From the NCBI GenBank assembly GCA_963675135.1, contig OY776126.1, positions 21,331,195-21,395,194 of the forward strand: 64,000 nucleotides of DNA, read 5' to 3'. Of the stretch, positions 46,170-59,211 are shown in pieces. Source of the DNA: Galeopsis tetrahit (Eukaryota; Streptophyta; Magnoliopsida; Lamiales; Lamiaceae). Both the position numbers and the translations under genes were made by a program. The notes beneath the pieces were generated by a model. It was not told the origin of the DNA. It saw only the letters and a list, made by a program, of their open reading frames with translations, and searched no databases. The first letter of the stretch is position 1. Each line of letters opens with the position of its first letter.

Positions 46170-48818
46170 TCAAGCCTCAATCAAATGGAGTGTTTCCACC
46201 CTTCGAAATTGCTCATTTCCAAAGTAGTGCTTCACTCTTTGACCATTCACCACAAAGGTTGCTCCATCTTTATCAACAAGCTCCACATTTCCCATGGGCG
46301 TCACATTCTTAATTACAAAGGGCCCCGACCACTTTGACTTCAACTTGCCCGGAAATAGCCTCAACCTTGAGTTGAACAATAGAACTTGTTCTCCCACTTG
46401 GAACTCCCTCTTTTCAATCATCTTGTCATGAAACTTCTTGGCTCTTTCTTTGAGAATCTTGGAGTTCTCAAAAGCTACATTCCTAAACTCATCAAGCTCA
46501 TTTAGCATCATCTTTCTTCTTTCTCCGGATGCCTTAAGATCAAGATTTAGCTCCTTAATAGCCCAACGAGCTCTCAATTCCACTTCCACGGGTAGATGAC
46601 AAGACTTGCCATACACAAGTTGGTAAGGAGATGTACCCAAGGGTGTCTTGTAGACGGTTTGATATGCCCAAAGAGCATCATCCAACTTAATGGCCCAATC
46701 CTTTCTCTTCAACCTAACGGTCTTCTCCAAAATTTGTTTCACTTCTCGAATAGCAAGCTCCGTTTGTCCATTAGCTTGAGGGTGATAGGGTGTTATCACT
46801 CTATGCTTCACTCCATACTTTGCCAAAAGTTGATCTAGCCATCGGTTGCAAAAGTGTGAACCACCATCACTCACTAATGTTCTTGGAGTGCCAAAACGAG
46901 TGAAAATGTTCTTTCTCAAGAAATTGAGGACTACCTTAGCATCATTTGTAGTGGTTGGAATGGCCTCAATCCATCTAGAAACATAGTCAATGGCCAAAAG
47001 AATGTAAGAAAATCCATGAGAAGTTGGAAATGGGCCCATAAAATCTATTCCCCACACATCAAATAGCTCCACTCCAATCACATTCTTCATAGGCATCTCA
47101 TGCCTTTTTGAGATATTTCCCATCCTTTGACACTTGTCACACTTCTTCACAAACACTTCACAATCTCTAAAGATGGATGGCCAATAAAAACCACTTTGAA
47201 GAACTTTGTGGGCCGTCCGATTTGCTCCAAAGTGCCCTCCATAAGGGGATGAATGGCACTCTTCAATCACTTTTTCCCACTCATCTTCCGCTAAGCACCT
47301 CCTCATAATCATATCCGAACACCATCTATAGAGGAATGGGTCCTCCCAAACATAGAACTTGACATCATGGTAAAACTTCTTCTTTTGATGGAAGGAGAGA
47401 TTTGGTGGATGTGTTCCGGTGGCTATGTAATTCACAAAGTCGGCAAACCATGGACATGCTTCTTTGATGGCAATAATTTGCTCATCGGGGAACCACTCCT
47501 TGATCGGGACTTGGACATCTTTTTCCTCTACATTCTCAAGTCTTGAGAGATGATCCGCCACCACATTTTCACACCCTTTTCTATCTCTAATCTCCACATC
47601 AAATTCTTGCAAAAGGAGCACCCATCGTATCAACCTCGGTTTGGCCTCTTTCTTCTTAATCAAGTACTTGAGAGTCGTGTGATCTGTGTACACTATGGTC
47701 TTAGCCCCCACCAAATATGCTCTAAACTTGTCAAAGCTATAGATCACGGCTAGCATCTCCTTCTCCGTTGTGGTGTAATTCCTTTGAGCCGGATTCAAGG
47801 TCTTGCTTGCATAGTAAATTACACGAAAGAGCCTGTCTCTCTTTTGACCCAAAGCTACTCCAACGGCATAATCACTTGCATCACACATGACCTCAAACGG
47901 TTGACTCCAATCGGGTGTCACCAACACGGGAGCTTTGATCAAGGCCTCCTTCAATATCTCAAATGACTTCACACACTCCTCACTAAAGATGAAAGTGGCC
48001 CCTTTCTCCAATAATGAACACATGGGCTTGGCTATCTTGGAAAAATCTTTGATGAATCTTCTATAAAATCCGGCATGCCCAAGAAAACTTCTCACCGCCT
48101 TTTCATTGGTTAGTGGAGGTAACTTCTCAATTGCCACAATCTTTGCTCTATCCACCTCAAGCCCTTTAGCCGAAACTTTGTGCCCAAGCACAATTCCTTC
48201 CTTCACCATGAAGTGGCATTTCTCCCAATTGAGCACCAAGTTAGTATCTATGCATCTTTGCAAAACACAAGAGAGGTTACGTAGACATGTATCAAAAAAA
48301 TAACCAAATACGGAAAAATCATCCATAAACACCTCCATTATGTTTTCAATCATGCCATGAAATATAGCCATCATACATCTTTGAAAGGTGGCGGGAGCAT
48401 TGCACAATCCAAATGGCATTCTCCTAAAAGCAAAAGTACCATAAGGGCAAGTAAAAGTTGATTTCTCTTGGTCCTTGGGATCAATCAAAATTTGATTATA
48501 TCCCGAATAACTATCAAGAAAGCAATAATACTCGTATCCCGCCATCCTATCCAATATTTGATCAATAAAGGGCAAAGGAAAATGATCTTTCCTAGTGGCA
48601 TTATTCAACACACGATAATCAATGCATACTCTCCACCCCACAATGGTCCTAGTGGCAATTGCCTCTAAAGCATCGGTTGTAACAATAGTCATGCCCCCCT
48701 TCTTAGGTACCACTTGTGTTGGACTCACCCACTCACTATCACTTATGGGAAAAATTATATCATTATCTAACCACTTCAACACCTCTTTTCTCACTACCTC
48801 TTGCATTATGGGATTCAA
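46170..48818 (-). pseudogene. Athila pol: reverse transcriptase, RNase H, integrase (open, 882 codons)
   Basis: Open on the minus strand, in the same frame as gag and separated from it by one TAA (48825-48827). Order: RT (GWRVCIDYRVLNNATRKDHF, GLCNAPATFQ, catalytic FMDD at about residue 162), RNase H (CDASDYAVG at about 310, TEKEMLAVIY, TDHTTLKYL), and integrase. The integrase has an HHCC knuckle (H-X-H around 519-525 and KKCDKCQ), then D (GIDFMGPFP, about 590), D (SDGGSHF, about 648) and E (TELAIREV, about 685). Tail with KSKWSGPFVI. All catalytic positions look intact; only the upstream stop blocks a Gag-Pol fusion. In Athila gag and pol are one frame, so the TAA (probably CAA mutated) is disabling. 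Confidence 0.93.
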
Positions 48819-48824
48819 TCTTCT

Positions 48825-51811
48825 TTAACCTTGGGCTTTAGGCTTAATAGACTCATCTAGTCTAATCTTATGCATGCAAATATGAGCCGGTATACCCTTC
48901 AAATCCGAAATATCCCAACCAATAGCCGATTTATAAGTTCTAAGCACCCTAAGCAATTTTTCTAATTCAAACTCATGCAAGTGTGAAGAAACAATAACCG
49001 GAAAGAGGTCACCTTGTTCAAGATAAGCATATCTCAAGTGATCCGGAAGTGGTTTCAAGTCGAGCTTCCTCATTTTCTCTTGAGCTTTTGGTTCCTCTTT
49101 AGCTCCATCCTTTGGTGCTTCCAATGAGTAACATGAGGACCAAGTGTCAAGATTTTTGTTAGGAAATCTTTGACACTCTTCAAGTAAAACCCCCCCAAAC
49201 TTGGCTTCTTGTCGTATCTCCATGAATTTCTCCTCATTCTTGATTGGAAGCTCCTTCAAAACATCAAGAGAAGATATATATTTAAACAATTCCATATCAT
49301 CAAGTTCATCATAATTAAAATCAAAAGGGATAAGAGAAGGAGAAGTAAGAGAGTTTCTTATGCAAAAGTCAAGTGGATCCTTTGAGTTGCTTTTCTCCAT
49401 GTGCATATCCACACAAACTTGCACACTATTGATCATGTTGCACTCAAAAACCTCATCCTCATCATCTCTAAACTTGATGGCCTTGTATATGTTGAACAAA
49501 ACTTTTTCATTGTTCACTTGAAGCTCTAACTCCCATTTCCTCACATTTATGATAGCTCCACCGGTTGCCAAGAACGTCCTTCCCAAGATTAGTGGAATGT
49601 ACTTGTCTTCTTCCATATCCAACACCACAAAGTCTACCGGGAAAATGAATTTGTCCACCTTAACCAACACGTCCTCTACTATACCCAAAGGGTACGTCAT
49701 GGATCTATCCGCCAATACGAGACTCATTGTGGTTGGTGTAAGCTTTCCCAAACCAAGAGTTTTAAATATGGATAATGGCATAAGATTGATACTAGCTCCC
49801 AAATCACACAAGGCTCGAAATGTACCTCCATCCCCGATGACACATGGCAAGGTGAAAGATCCGGGGTCTCTAAGTTTTTTAGGCAACTTAGCTTGAATAA
49901 TCGAGCTACACTCCTCGGTCAAATGCACCGTTTCGTACTCCACCATCTTCCTCTTGTTTGACATGATCTCCTTTAGGAATTTGGAGTAGTGGGGCATTTG
50001 CTCAAGTGCTTCGGCAAATGGAATGTTAATATGAATCTTCTTGAACATTTCCACGAACTTGGAAAATTTGTTGTCCAACCCTTTCTTCTTCAATCTTTGA
50101 GGGTATGGACGAGGTACCCCCTTTTTGCCTTTGTCTTGAGGAGGGATTGCCTCCTCACTCTTCTTCTCCCCTTCTTTGTCCTCTCCTCTCACTATTTCAT
50201 CTTGTTTTTCTTCCTCATGCTTCTCTTCTTTATCAACATCTTTGGGTGCATTCACTATTTCCTCCTCTTGTGGCATACTTGGCCCCTCATAGCTTTTCCC
50301 ACTCCTTATTTTGATGGCCTTACAATGCTCTTTGGGATTAAGCTCCGTGTTTGAAGGGAATTGCCCCGGTGTATGTTGACTCCCAATGACATTAGAGAGT
50401 TGGCTCATTTGTTTCTCCATAGCTTTCATGTGAGTGGTCACATCTTTGATCATTGCTCCTTGTTCATCAAGCCTTTGCCAAGTCTTGGCCGCATTATCCC
50501 TCGTCTCTCTCATAAAATTCTTGGTTTCCCCCATAAATGCGCCAAACATGTCTTCCAAAGACGGTTTTGATGAAGACTCCACAATTGATCCATCTCTCAC
50601 ATTGAAATTTGGAGGTGGTATGATGGCATTCCTTGTGTTAGCATAGGAGAGATTCTCATGTTGCCTCAACCCGGGCTGATATTGATTCGGATTAGGAGGG
50701 TTTTGCCTCTCATTCCAACCTCTTTCTCGAAAATGTCGGTCCCTTTGATTGTTCATGTAGTGAGCCTCTTCATATTGATCTTCACTCGGTCCCACTAATG
50801 ACTTGGCCGCCATCAACGAAGTCAATTTATCCATTTTGTTGGATAGAGTAGCAAAATCCTCCGACTCTCTAGCAAAAGCAACTTTTCGAGCTTGCCTTCT
50901 CTCGGATGGCCATTGGTTCCCGTTCTTTGCCACTCCTCCAAGAGCACATAACCCTCATCCGTCGTCTTTCCCAACAAAGACCCTCCACCGGCCGAGGCGT
51001 CTACCATCCCTCTTGTACGGTGATCCATCCCGTTGTAGAAATAACATATCAATTGATCTCTTGAGAACCCGTGTTGAGGACAACTTCTTATAAGATCTTT
51101 GAAGCGCTCTCATGCCTCAGCTAATGATTCATCCTCATCTTGTCGGAATGAAGATATTTCCCCTCGTATTTGAATGGTTTTGCTTGGGGGAAAATACTTC
51201 ATTAGGAAAGCATCCACCAAATCATTCCAATTCTCTATCGTCCTTAGATCAAGAGACATGTACCATTGTTTTGCACGATCACAGAGTGAGAAAGGGAACA
51301 ATTGAAGACGAATGTAGTCTTGAGGGACTCGGTTTATCTTCAACGTTCCACTTATCTCTAACAATTGAGATAGATGGAGGTTGGGATCCTCCTTCGACAA
51401 CCCTCCGAATTGGTTGTTTTGGACCATCATGATCAACGCCGGTTTGAGCTCAAAGTTATGAGCGTCAACGGGTTCCCTACCCGCTCCTCTGTAATGTCTT
51501 GGTATGGGGCGGAAGTGATCTCTCAAGACCCTTTGCTCCCTATCTCCTTCCATGTGGACATTCTCATCAACCCTCCGGTTGAGGTTATCTCTCACAACAC
51601 CTTGTGGTCAGTTACCACCATTTCCATTTGGCTCTACTACGCCTCCAACATCCTCTTGGTTCCTTTCTTCTTCCATAATCGGATTATCCCTTCGATTCAT
51701 CTCTTCCAATTCAATCCTTCTTCTTTCGGTGTTCCTTCTTCGACAATTGGCTTCGATCTCCGGATCTAAGGGCACTACTTCTTGATGATTCCTCCTAGAT
51801 CGTGTGATCAT
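48825..51811 (-). pseudogene. Athila gag and protease region, broken
   Basis: Minus strand from 51811. MITRSRRNHQEV to a TGA near 51608; then the capsid part with FELKPALIMMVQNNQFGGL, QLFPFSLCDRAKQWYMSLD and AFLMKYFPPSKT to a TGA at 51110 (Trp codon lost). Then RFKDLI...MVDASAGGGSL, a one-base deletion near 50935, and MAKNGNQWPSERRQARKVAF onwards. The protease has CDLGASINLMP (about residue 374 of the 702-codon part) with the L that is usual in Athila. The region ends at TAA 48825. Three in-frame stops (two or three explicable by C-to-T change) and one frameshift make it non-functional. Confidence 0.9.
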
Positions 51812-51967
51812 AAACCATGTCTATCAAAGGATCAAACGAAAGTTAGAATCGCAAGTAAGCTCAATAATAGCAAACACAAATATTTTTGAATTTTTGAGAA
51901 TAAGGGAAAACAAGTAAAATGTCTAAACTAAAACTCTATTAAACTACACTCTAGAGCTATAAAAACC

Positions 51968-51985
51968 TCCCCGGCAGCGGCGCCA
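51968..51985 (-). other. Athila primer-binding site (tRNA-Asp type)
   Basis: TGGCGCCGCTGCCGGGGA on the minus strand, six bases inside the 5' LTR. It matches the complement of the plant tRNA-Asp 3' end with one mismatch, as I recall that tRNA. Confidence 0.85.
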
Positions 51986-51991
51986 TAAACT

Positions 51992-53484
51992 TGATTCACG
52001 TATTCTACAACGCTAGAATAAACGACCGCAAGTATACGGTGTCTATCGTAGTGAAGTAAGTACAAGGTCGATCCCACGAGGAGGTATAGCGTAAAAATGT
52101 AGTTTGTTAACGAAGTTCTAAATAGACGCGATCGATAAAGTGAATGGTGAATTACCCCTAAAAGTGCCTACCAAATTGTCACTAGTAAACAACTAAAAGA
52201 GTAATATAAAAATCGATCAACTAGCATGCAAATCAAGAAACGAAAGTAAAACGAATGAAAACTCAATTAAGAGAAGGTGGGTTCCAAGGCAATTGTAACA
52301 CTTAGATATCCGTTTATGAGTTATACCTCGTTCAAATGGCTATTAAGGTTGTCTTCATATAGGGTGATCACAAAAGAAGAATTAATCGATCTCTCGATAC
52401 AACTAATCCAAAGGAGCATGCAATATAAGTTCGTATTTCTACATTACAAACATCACACCACCTAAAATAGCCCCAAAGATCATTCGATTCCCTCTCCGAT
52501 AACTAATCCTCTCTCGAGATCATAATAATATTGGGTTGCATGCTTGCATAGGATTAATGGAATAAATCTTTCAATACTATCCCAATTAACAATGAATTAA
52601 GCAAATCATCATGGCCAATAACAACATGCTTCCAAAGAATAATCAAGCACACAAATAAGAGACAAACACCAATTAAAGCAAGAAATTAGTTCATAAACTT
52701 CAATCCAAATATTTACAATGCCTTAGAACCACAAATGTTCTAGCCAATCAACCACATGATCCAATTACAAGGAAAACTAAGATCAAAGCAATAAAAAGTG
52801 GAAGGAAAAGAAAGCTTAGACTATTGTATGGTGAGGAATCAAATTCCCAAGCTAATGGTGGCCTCCTTGCATGAATTGATGGAGAATTGAAGAAGTAGAT
52901 GATGAAAACCTCCAAGTGTGTGATTGTGTGTGAGAATGCTTGAAGGAGAGGTAAGATGGTTTTGAATTTAAGAAGTGAGGTATTTATAGTGTTGGGGTAG
53001 GGTTTGGGTGTGAGAATTGCAAGTTGGTCCCTTGAAAATGGAGAAAATGCAAGTTTGGCACCGAAAATAGGGTGGCCCGGCCGGGCGGAGGTGTTGGCCG
53101 AGAGTTGCAAAAATAGGGGGTGAGTGGCCCGGCCGGGCGGGAAATGTGGCCCGGCCGGGCCAAACTTTCGTATTGGTTCCTTCGCTTTCGTCCTCCAACT
53201 TCGTCCCTCCGTATCTTGAGCTTCCGACCTCCGATTGACTCGATTCTTTTTGCTATTCCACTCCATTTTCCGAGACGAATCCAAATGTGCACTCCTCTTC
53301 TTGATCCAGTAAAGTATGGTTGGTGTTTTGCTCCAAATTCCATCGTATTTCCTATAAAATCGACAAAACACAACCTTTCTCTCATTTTGGCTTAAACAAT
53401 CATATTCAATGCATAAATCAATGAAATCCACATCAAAATACGCTTTTCATGTGTCTCTAAAATGTGTAAATTCCACCAGAATCA
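51992..53484 (-). repeat. Athila 5' LTR
   Basis: 1493 bp. TATA box on the minus strand at 52979-52989. It has three ggcccggccggg palindromes at about 53073-53162, two fewer than the other LTR. Confidence 0.95.
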
Positions 53485-53489
53485 GTGTG

Positions 53490-53750
53490 GCTCCAAGGAG
53501 AGGGCACATACGATTGTATGGAAAGTAGTGAAAGACTGACTACGATAGACAACCTGAAAAACGGGACATACAATCAACAAAGATGACCTAATCTGCAAAA
53601 CGTGGGGAGTGAGAGGAAAACAACACTCACATAGTATTGGAATGTAGATTCGCCCGTTCGATACGATGGGAATGTCATAAATGGTTGAAGGTATGCATGG
53701 TGCCTTATAGTAAATTGCCAACTCGTTTTCTTCAACATAATGTAATTTAG
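53490..53750 (+). pseudogene. L1 zf-RVT fragment
   Basis: Across frames: VWKVV, INKDDLICKT, then LECRFARSIRWECHKWLKV, the zf-RVT zinc-like region and following tryptophan-rich part found near the C-terminus of plant L1 ORF2. It ends abruptly about 40 bases before an L1 endonuclease start. It is too short and shifted to be functional. Confidence 0.55.
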
Positions 53751-53779
53751 AGAAGGGATAAAACATAAATAAAAGACTG

Positions 53780-56700
53780 CGTGGTTTGGGGAGTAAGCGT
53801 GCGTTCCTAGGATTACGGCGACTTGTTGCCGAACTCAAACCCTAACTTTTGTTTGTTTCTGAATCTAAGATCTCAGTTAGCTGTGCTTGTTCTAGAAAAC
53901 ATTTACTTAACTTTGATGTTTGTATGGGGTAGATGCCACTGGTTCTAAAGGTGGAATGTTGTTGTTTGCTTCGAATGAAATGGAAGTTTCCTTGTGTTTT
54001 TATTCGAGTGCGCACATTGATTGTTCTATTTCCTATAAACACAAAAGATGGAGATTCACTGGTTTTTATGGGGAGCCTGTTACTCACCTTAGACATATTT
54101 CCTGGAAATTGTTAAAATCTATTAGGAAAAGCCATGCTCCAGATCATAATTGTCCTTGGATTGTGGGAGGGGATTTCAATGAGATATTATGTCAATCAGA
54201 AAAGAGAGGGGGCAGATTTACTAAAGATAGACCACATTCCCAAATTAGGGCTTTTAATGATGTTCTCAATGACCTGCATTTGAGAGACATTTAGAGTAAA
54301 GGGCCTCTTTATACTTGATGGAATAAAAGAAAAGGGATTCAGTTTATACATGAAAGACTGGATAGATTTGTGGCAAATCAAGAATGGATACAAATGTGGC
54401 CAAAGGCGGAGGCTAGAAACGGAGGCTTTTATGAGTCGGATCATAGAGTGGTGATTATTACCTTGGAGAAAAGGGGACGTTTGGAACAGATGAGTGGTAA
54501 AAGACCAAGGTACTTCGAAAAGTCTTGGATATTGGAGAATGATTTTGAAGAAGCTATGGAAACAACATGAGGTTTGGGGGATAATACTGGGAGTCTGGCC
54601 CAACGACTGGATAAATGTGGACATAAATTGGAGGCATGGTCCCAAATCAAAGGGATGGGATATAAGAGTTCTATTGATGAATTGGAGATACAGATTTCTG
54701 AGCTGCTCGAGGCATATTGTAGGGGCGTCGATGAGGAAAAATTCGCACAATACAACAGCCAGCTACAGAAATTACAAAAGCAAGAAGAAATTAAATGGCA
54801 GCAACGAGCAAGGGTTGCTTGGATGGAAGCAGGTGATCGAAACACCACGTATTTTCACCAAAGGGCATCTGATCGAAAACGCATAAATGCTATCTCAGGT
54901 CTTAAAGACGAAGAAGGAGTGTGGAGGACAAAAAATAATGAAATTGCAGAGGTTGTTCAGAAATATTTCAAAGATATTTTCACCACCACAGACCCACAAC
55001 AAGATGAGATAACTAGGGTTACTTCAAGAATTTCTACATCACTATCGGAGCAGATGGGAGAACGATTGGAAGCACCATTTTCAGAAAAGGAGGTGTTACA
55101 GGCTCTCACTGATCTCAAGGGGGGCAAGGCACCAGGTCCGGATGGATTCTCGACATCCTTTTATCAACAAAATTGGAACATAATAGGCAAAGAAGTGTTA
55201 ACAAGTGTTCTACAAATTCTTAACCAAGGAGGACAAATCGGAGAATGGAATGAAACGACCGTAACACTCATCCCAAAAATTAAACAGCCAGAGAGGGTCT
55301 CGGACTTCAGACCGATTAGCTTGAGCAATGTGTGTTATCGATTGGTAGCAAAAACCATATCTAACCGGCTGAAAGAGGTAATGGGGGATTTAGTGGACGA
55401 ATCACAAAGTGCATTTATTTCTGGGCGACTCATATCGGATAACATTCTTATCAGTTATGAATGCATGCACTGGATGTGGCATAATAAAAGCAAAACGGGG
55501 TATGGTGCCTTAAAACTGGATATGAGCAAGGCTTACGATCAGATTGAGTGGTCATTCTCGAAGGAAGTGCTTAGGAAAATGAAGTTCAGCCCAAGGTGGA
55601 TCAAGCTACTGATGGAGTGTGTGGAAACGGTCAAATACGCCTTTAAAATCAATTGAAGAATTTTGGGAGAGGTAAAACCATCTAGGGGATTGAGACAAGG
55701 TGATCCATTGTCTCCATTTCTATTTGTTCTGTGCTCTCAGGACTTGTCGGCAACTCTGGGAAACCTGATGCATAGTGGAACTGTCACGGGTATTAAAATT
55801 GCAAGAGAGGCTCCATCGATATTGCATCTATTATTCGCCGATGACTGTCTGATTTTCTTTAAAGCGGATTACAATGAATGCCAGAATCTTAAAGGAGCTT
55901 TGAAGTAGTATGAAAAAGCATTAGGACGGCTGGTTAATTACCAGAAATCAGCTGTTGCGTTCAGCCCTAACACTGACCGAAACTCTTAGGGGCTTATTAA
56001 GAATCTTCTGGGGGTTAGAATAGAGAATCACCACAAAGTTTACCTGGGAGTTCCAACTCTCTCAACAAAATCAAAGAGGGTACAATTTGGCTTTATAGTG
56101 GACAAAGTGCAGAAATGGGTACAAGGATGCAAGACGAAGGACTTCTCAATAGGAGGGAGGGAGATTCTGATCAAAGCAATCCTACAGGCTATCCCAACAT
56201 ATACGATGCAATGCTTTAGAATCCCGACAACGATATGCACAGAGTTCGAAGGAATATTATGTAAATTTTGGTGGGGATCTAAAGATGACCACAGGCGTAT
56301 ACACTGGAGGGCTTGGGATAGATTGTGTAAACCAAAGAAGGAAGGCGGCATGGGTTTCAGGAAATTGACGACATTCAATAAAGCCTTACTTGCTAAACAA
56401 ATCTGGAGGGTTTTTAAAGCGCGATATTTCAAAACACAAACATTTTGGAGGAAACTGTGGGGTGTAACCCGTCGTTTGTTTGGCGTTCACTTTGCTGGAG
56501 TAAGGACATCATTGACAAGGGTACACGCTGGAGAGTTGGGGACGAAAAGTCCATTCATATTTTCAAACATGCAGGGGTACAACATTTGGAGGAAGGTAGA
56601 ATTGGGTCAAGAATTGCTTCCGGATCAATGGTTGATAGATTCATTCATCAAGATGGAACCTGGAAGGAAGGCCTTGTCAAACAAGCCTTTTTACCTTTCG

Positions 56701-57780
56701 AGGCGGAGGCGATCTCTAGAACACAAATTGGAGGGGAAGGAGTTCCGGACAAAAGATACTGGAGTAAGGAGACAAAAGGGATTTATTCGGTGAAATCGGG
56801 ATATATGTTAGAATTCGAGGAACACTTTGGGAGCAGATTTGAGGCTTCTACGTCTAATGTGGGAGAAATGAACAAATTCTGGAAGAGAATATGGAAGCTC
56901 AATGTGCCACCCAAGGTGAAGGTGTTCTGTTGGAAATTGGCCAACGATTTTATCGCGGTGGGGCAGAACCTTATAAAGAGGGGAATGATGACGGATGGAC
57001 TTTGTGATATTTGTGGTTCAAGGGAGGTATCCACATTGCATGTTGTAAGATTTTTCAAACCTATTAAGAAAATGTGGTACAAAATGGGAGTTGAAACAGG
57101 TATGGGAGTTAAGATGTATGCGAATACCTTGGATTTTCTGCAAGATTTGTGGAATCAATGCAAACAAATTGAGGTGGAGAAAGTTGTGATGCTGATGTGG
57201 GGTGTGTGGAATGAGTACTGTAAGAAGACACATGAAGTCAAGCAGGTTACGACATTGAGGGATTTCACTTACAACATCCATTGGGTACTCGATTACCTTG
57301 TGGATCGAGTTTCAAAACAACCGCAAAAAGCAACAAACCAGGTGTGCACAATTGAATCGTACGAATGGGCTTTGTTTCAACATTGAGGTGGATGCAGCTT
57401 ATCATGAAGATTTGAGAAAGTATGGAGTGGGGATCTGCATAAAGAACAGAGAAGGTCGGATAATCAAAGAGCTGGGAAAGAGAATTCAAGATACAGGCTC
57501 CGTGGTGGGTGCGGAATTACGAGCAGTGTTGGAGGGGATACAAGAGGCAATCAGCATGAATTTGAATAAAGTATGTATTAACTCTGGTTGTCTTGAAGCA
57601 GTTTCACTATGCAATTTGAGTGAAGGAGTATCGTCGCCAGAAGGAATTTGCTTACAAAGAATCAGGGAGAAGAGGGCTCGAGTCGTAGTGTGCGACATTA
57701 GTCATCTCCCTAGATTACATAGTCGACGAGCCCATAATTTGGCTAGGAAGACAGCCTTGGCTCCCTACTCTCTTGATTGA
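53780..57780 (+). pseudogene. L1 ORF2 pseudogene
   Basis: Domains in order on the plus strand: endonuclease (GGMLLFASNEMEVSL, WIVGGDFNEIL, ESDHRVV), reverse transcriptase from 54574 (GKAPGPDGF, LKLDMSKAYDQIEW, LRQGDPLSPFLF, LFADDCLIF), zf-RVT (LCDICGSREVSTLHVV, 57000) and RNase H (NIEVDAAYHED, VGAELRAVLEGI, to the stop at 57780). Lesions: a shift near 53930; stops at 54292, 54317, 54568, 55654, 55906 and 55987; a shift near 56440; and a stop at 57384 with a shift into the RNase H frame. Several stops look like CAG to TAG or TGG to TGA. Confidence 0.88.
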
Positions 57781-57890
57781 GTCTGGAGTTTTGTTATGTT
57801 GGTAGAGCATGTAGCCTCGTATGGATAGTCTAAGTTGTATGAATTATGTATATGTAATTTCTATCCGGAGTTCTACCTTAAAAAAAAAAA
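53780..57890 (+). mobile_element. Decayed plant L1 (LINE), ORF2 part
   Basis: Starts in the endonuclease (GLGSKRAFLGLRRLVAELKP at about 53782) and ends with an 11-A tail at about 57880-57890. There is no ORF1, so it is 5'-truncated or recombined. No target duplication was recognised. Confidence 0.85.
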
Positions 57891-58604
57891 CATTCTGGTA
57901 GGTGTAATTATAGAAGAGATTTGGAGACATAGGAATGCTAGTTAATTTTTTTTTTATCATTGAAGTATTAAATCTGTAATTCATACGGTAATATCTTAGA
58001 TTACCCCTTGTATTCAAAAAATATAATGGTAGTTTTTAAGTGCTAAAAAAGTAGAGGTATATATAATATTTTTATTTTAACCCGGCCCATATCCTGAGGT
58101 GACTTGAATTAATGACCATATTAATCTAGATAGTTGTGCTCTCATCACTTTTTTTTTTTTCAAAGTAAGAAAAACTTAGCTTCTATTATTGTAAGAAAAA
58201 ATAGGATTGATTAGTCCAACCACAAAAATTGAAGGGTCTATCATAAAAATTTAGAAATTATTATTCCATTATATATATTTAATTCTGTAAGTATGATTAC
58301 CGCATAACAATTGTCTAGGTCGGAATTGATTCAAATGTAACTTCATTAATTAACGAATTCAAGGAGAGGCAACAAGTGTATTTTGTGAGATTTGCCCTAA
58401 TTAACTTGGATTTGCAGTCTATTAATGCAAATCTATAATCTTTGCAAATTGCAATTTAAGGATTGTGAAGGATTCTAATTTATTGATATACTTACATAAG
58501 ATATTTTTAGACTACATAAGGGTTTTTATAATTTTATGAGGATATACTTGTAATTTGACCATCTTTTCATACTGTCACAAAGAAGTAAAGAACACGCACA
58601 TATA
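57891..58604. other. Spacer, no gene seen
   Basis: AT-rich DNA with T-runs; nothing recognised on either strand. Confidence 0.5.
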
Positions 58605-58879
58605 CTCCCTCCATCTATATATATTCCTTTTTTGAATGTCCCAAATTATAACTACATTTCTTATTTTACTTTAGTATTAAATATTTTATTGTCAATTTTA
58701 TTCCTAATTAATAAGAGTAATTAAGGCTTACCAGATTTTGGAGTATGTGATTTCAAGGATTTTGGAGTATGTGATTTCAAGGGTAAAATTGGCACATTAG
58801 CTAAATTTGACTACATTTATTGATTTTTCTTAATCTGTGTGTAAAGTCAAATGTAGTTATTTTTGTGGGACTGACGAAG
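58605..58879. mobile_element. Stowaway-like MITE
   Basis: Left end CTCCCTCCATCTATATATAT, right end (inverted) CTTCGTCAGTCCCAC, TA on both sides (58603-58604, 58880-58881). It contains a 24-bp tandem duplication (gattttggagtatgtgattt...) at about 58734-58781. Confidence 0.7.
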
Positions 58880-58928
58880 TATTAATTAGAACTGAATCCG
58901 TACCCGATACCTCTAATTATTCACACAC

Positions 58929-59211
58929 TAACAGCACCAGAAGCGTATAAAAGAAGAATATACGAAGAACACACTAATTCTGTTGATTCTACGAATACCC
59001 AGAAAAAAAGTGATCGAGAATACTGTAAAAAAGATCTTGAGATATACTCTCATATTTTATTAATCAATTCAACTCCTTAATAACAATTTAAAATTTATCT
59101 ATTTATAATATGAAATACTTGGAGAATAAGAAACATATAAAAATCAAAACAAATCTCCTAATTAAATATCTAATTAAATATTAATATTGATTCTAATCAA
59201 TATCTCCATCA
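58929..59211 (-). repeat. TRIM 3' LTR
   Basis: About 283 bp, similar along its whole length to 59787-60090 with small indels; the divergence indicates an old insertion. Confidence 0.75.

Larger units (their letters stand above)
42905..53484 (-). mobile_element. Athila-type Ty3/gypsy LTR retrotransposon, 10.6 kb
   Basis: The element lies on the minus strand. Its 5' LTR is 51992-53484 and its 3' LTR is 42905-44467, both starting TGATT and ending AATCA in plus orientation. It is flanked by the 5-bp duplication GTGTG (42900-42904, 53485-53489). The primer-binding site and polypurine tract adjoin the LTRs as expected. The gag-protease region and pol follow in the usual order (protease, RT, RNase H, integrase). 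Protein similarity, DLGAS protease motif and tRNA-Asp-type PBS point to the Athila lineage. No env-like ORF is seen. The LTRs differ by two larger indels and scattered substitutions, so the insertion is not very recent. Confidence 0.95.

Noticed and set aside
52748..53431. 227-codon frame in the Athila 5' LTR
   Set aside because: It is LTR sequence and is broken in the sister LTR, so it is not a conserved gene.
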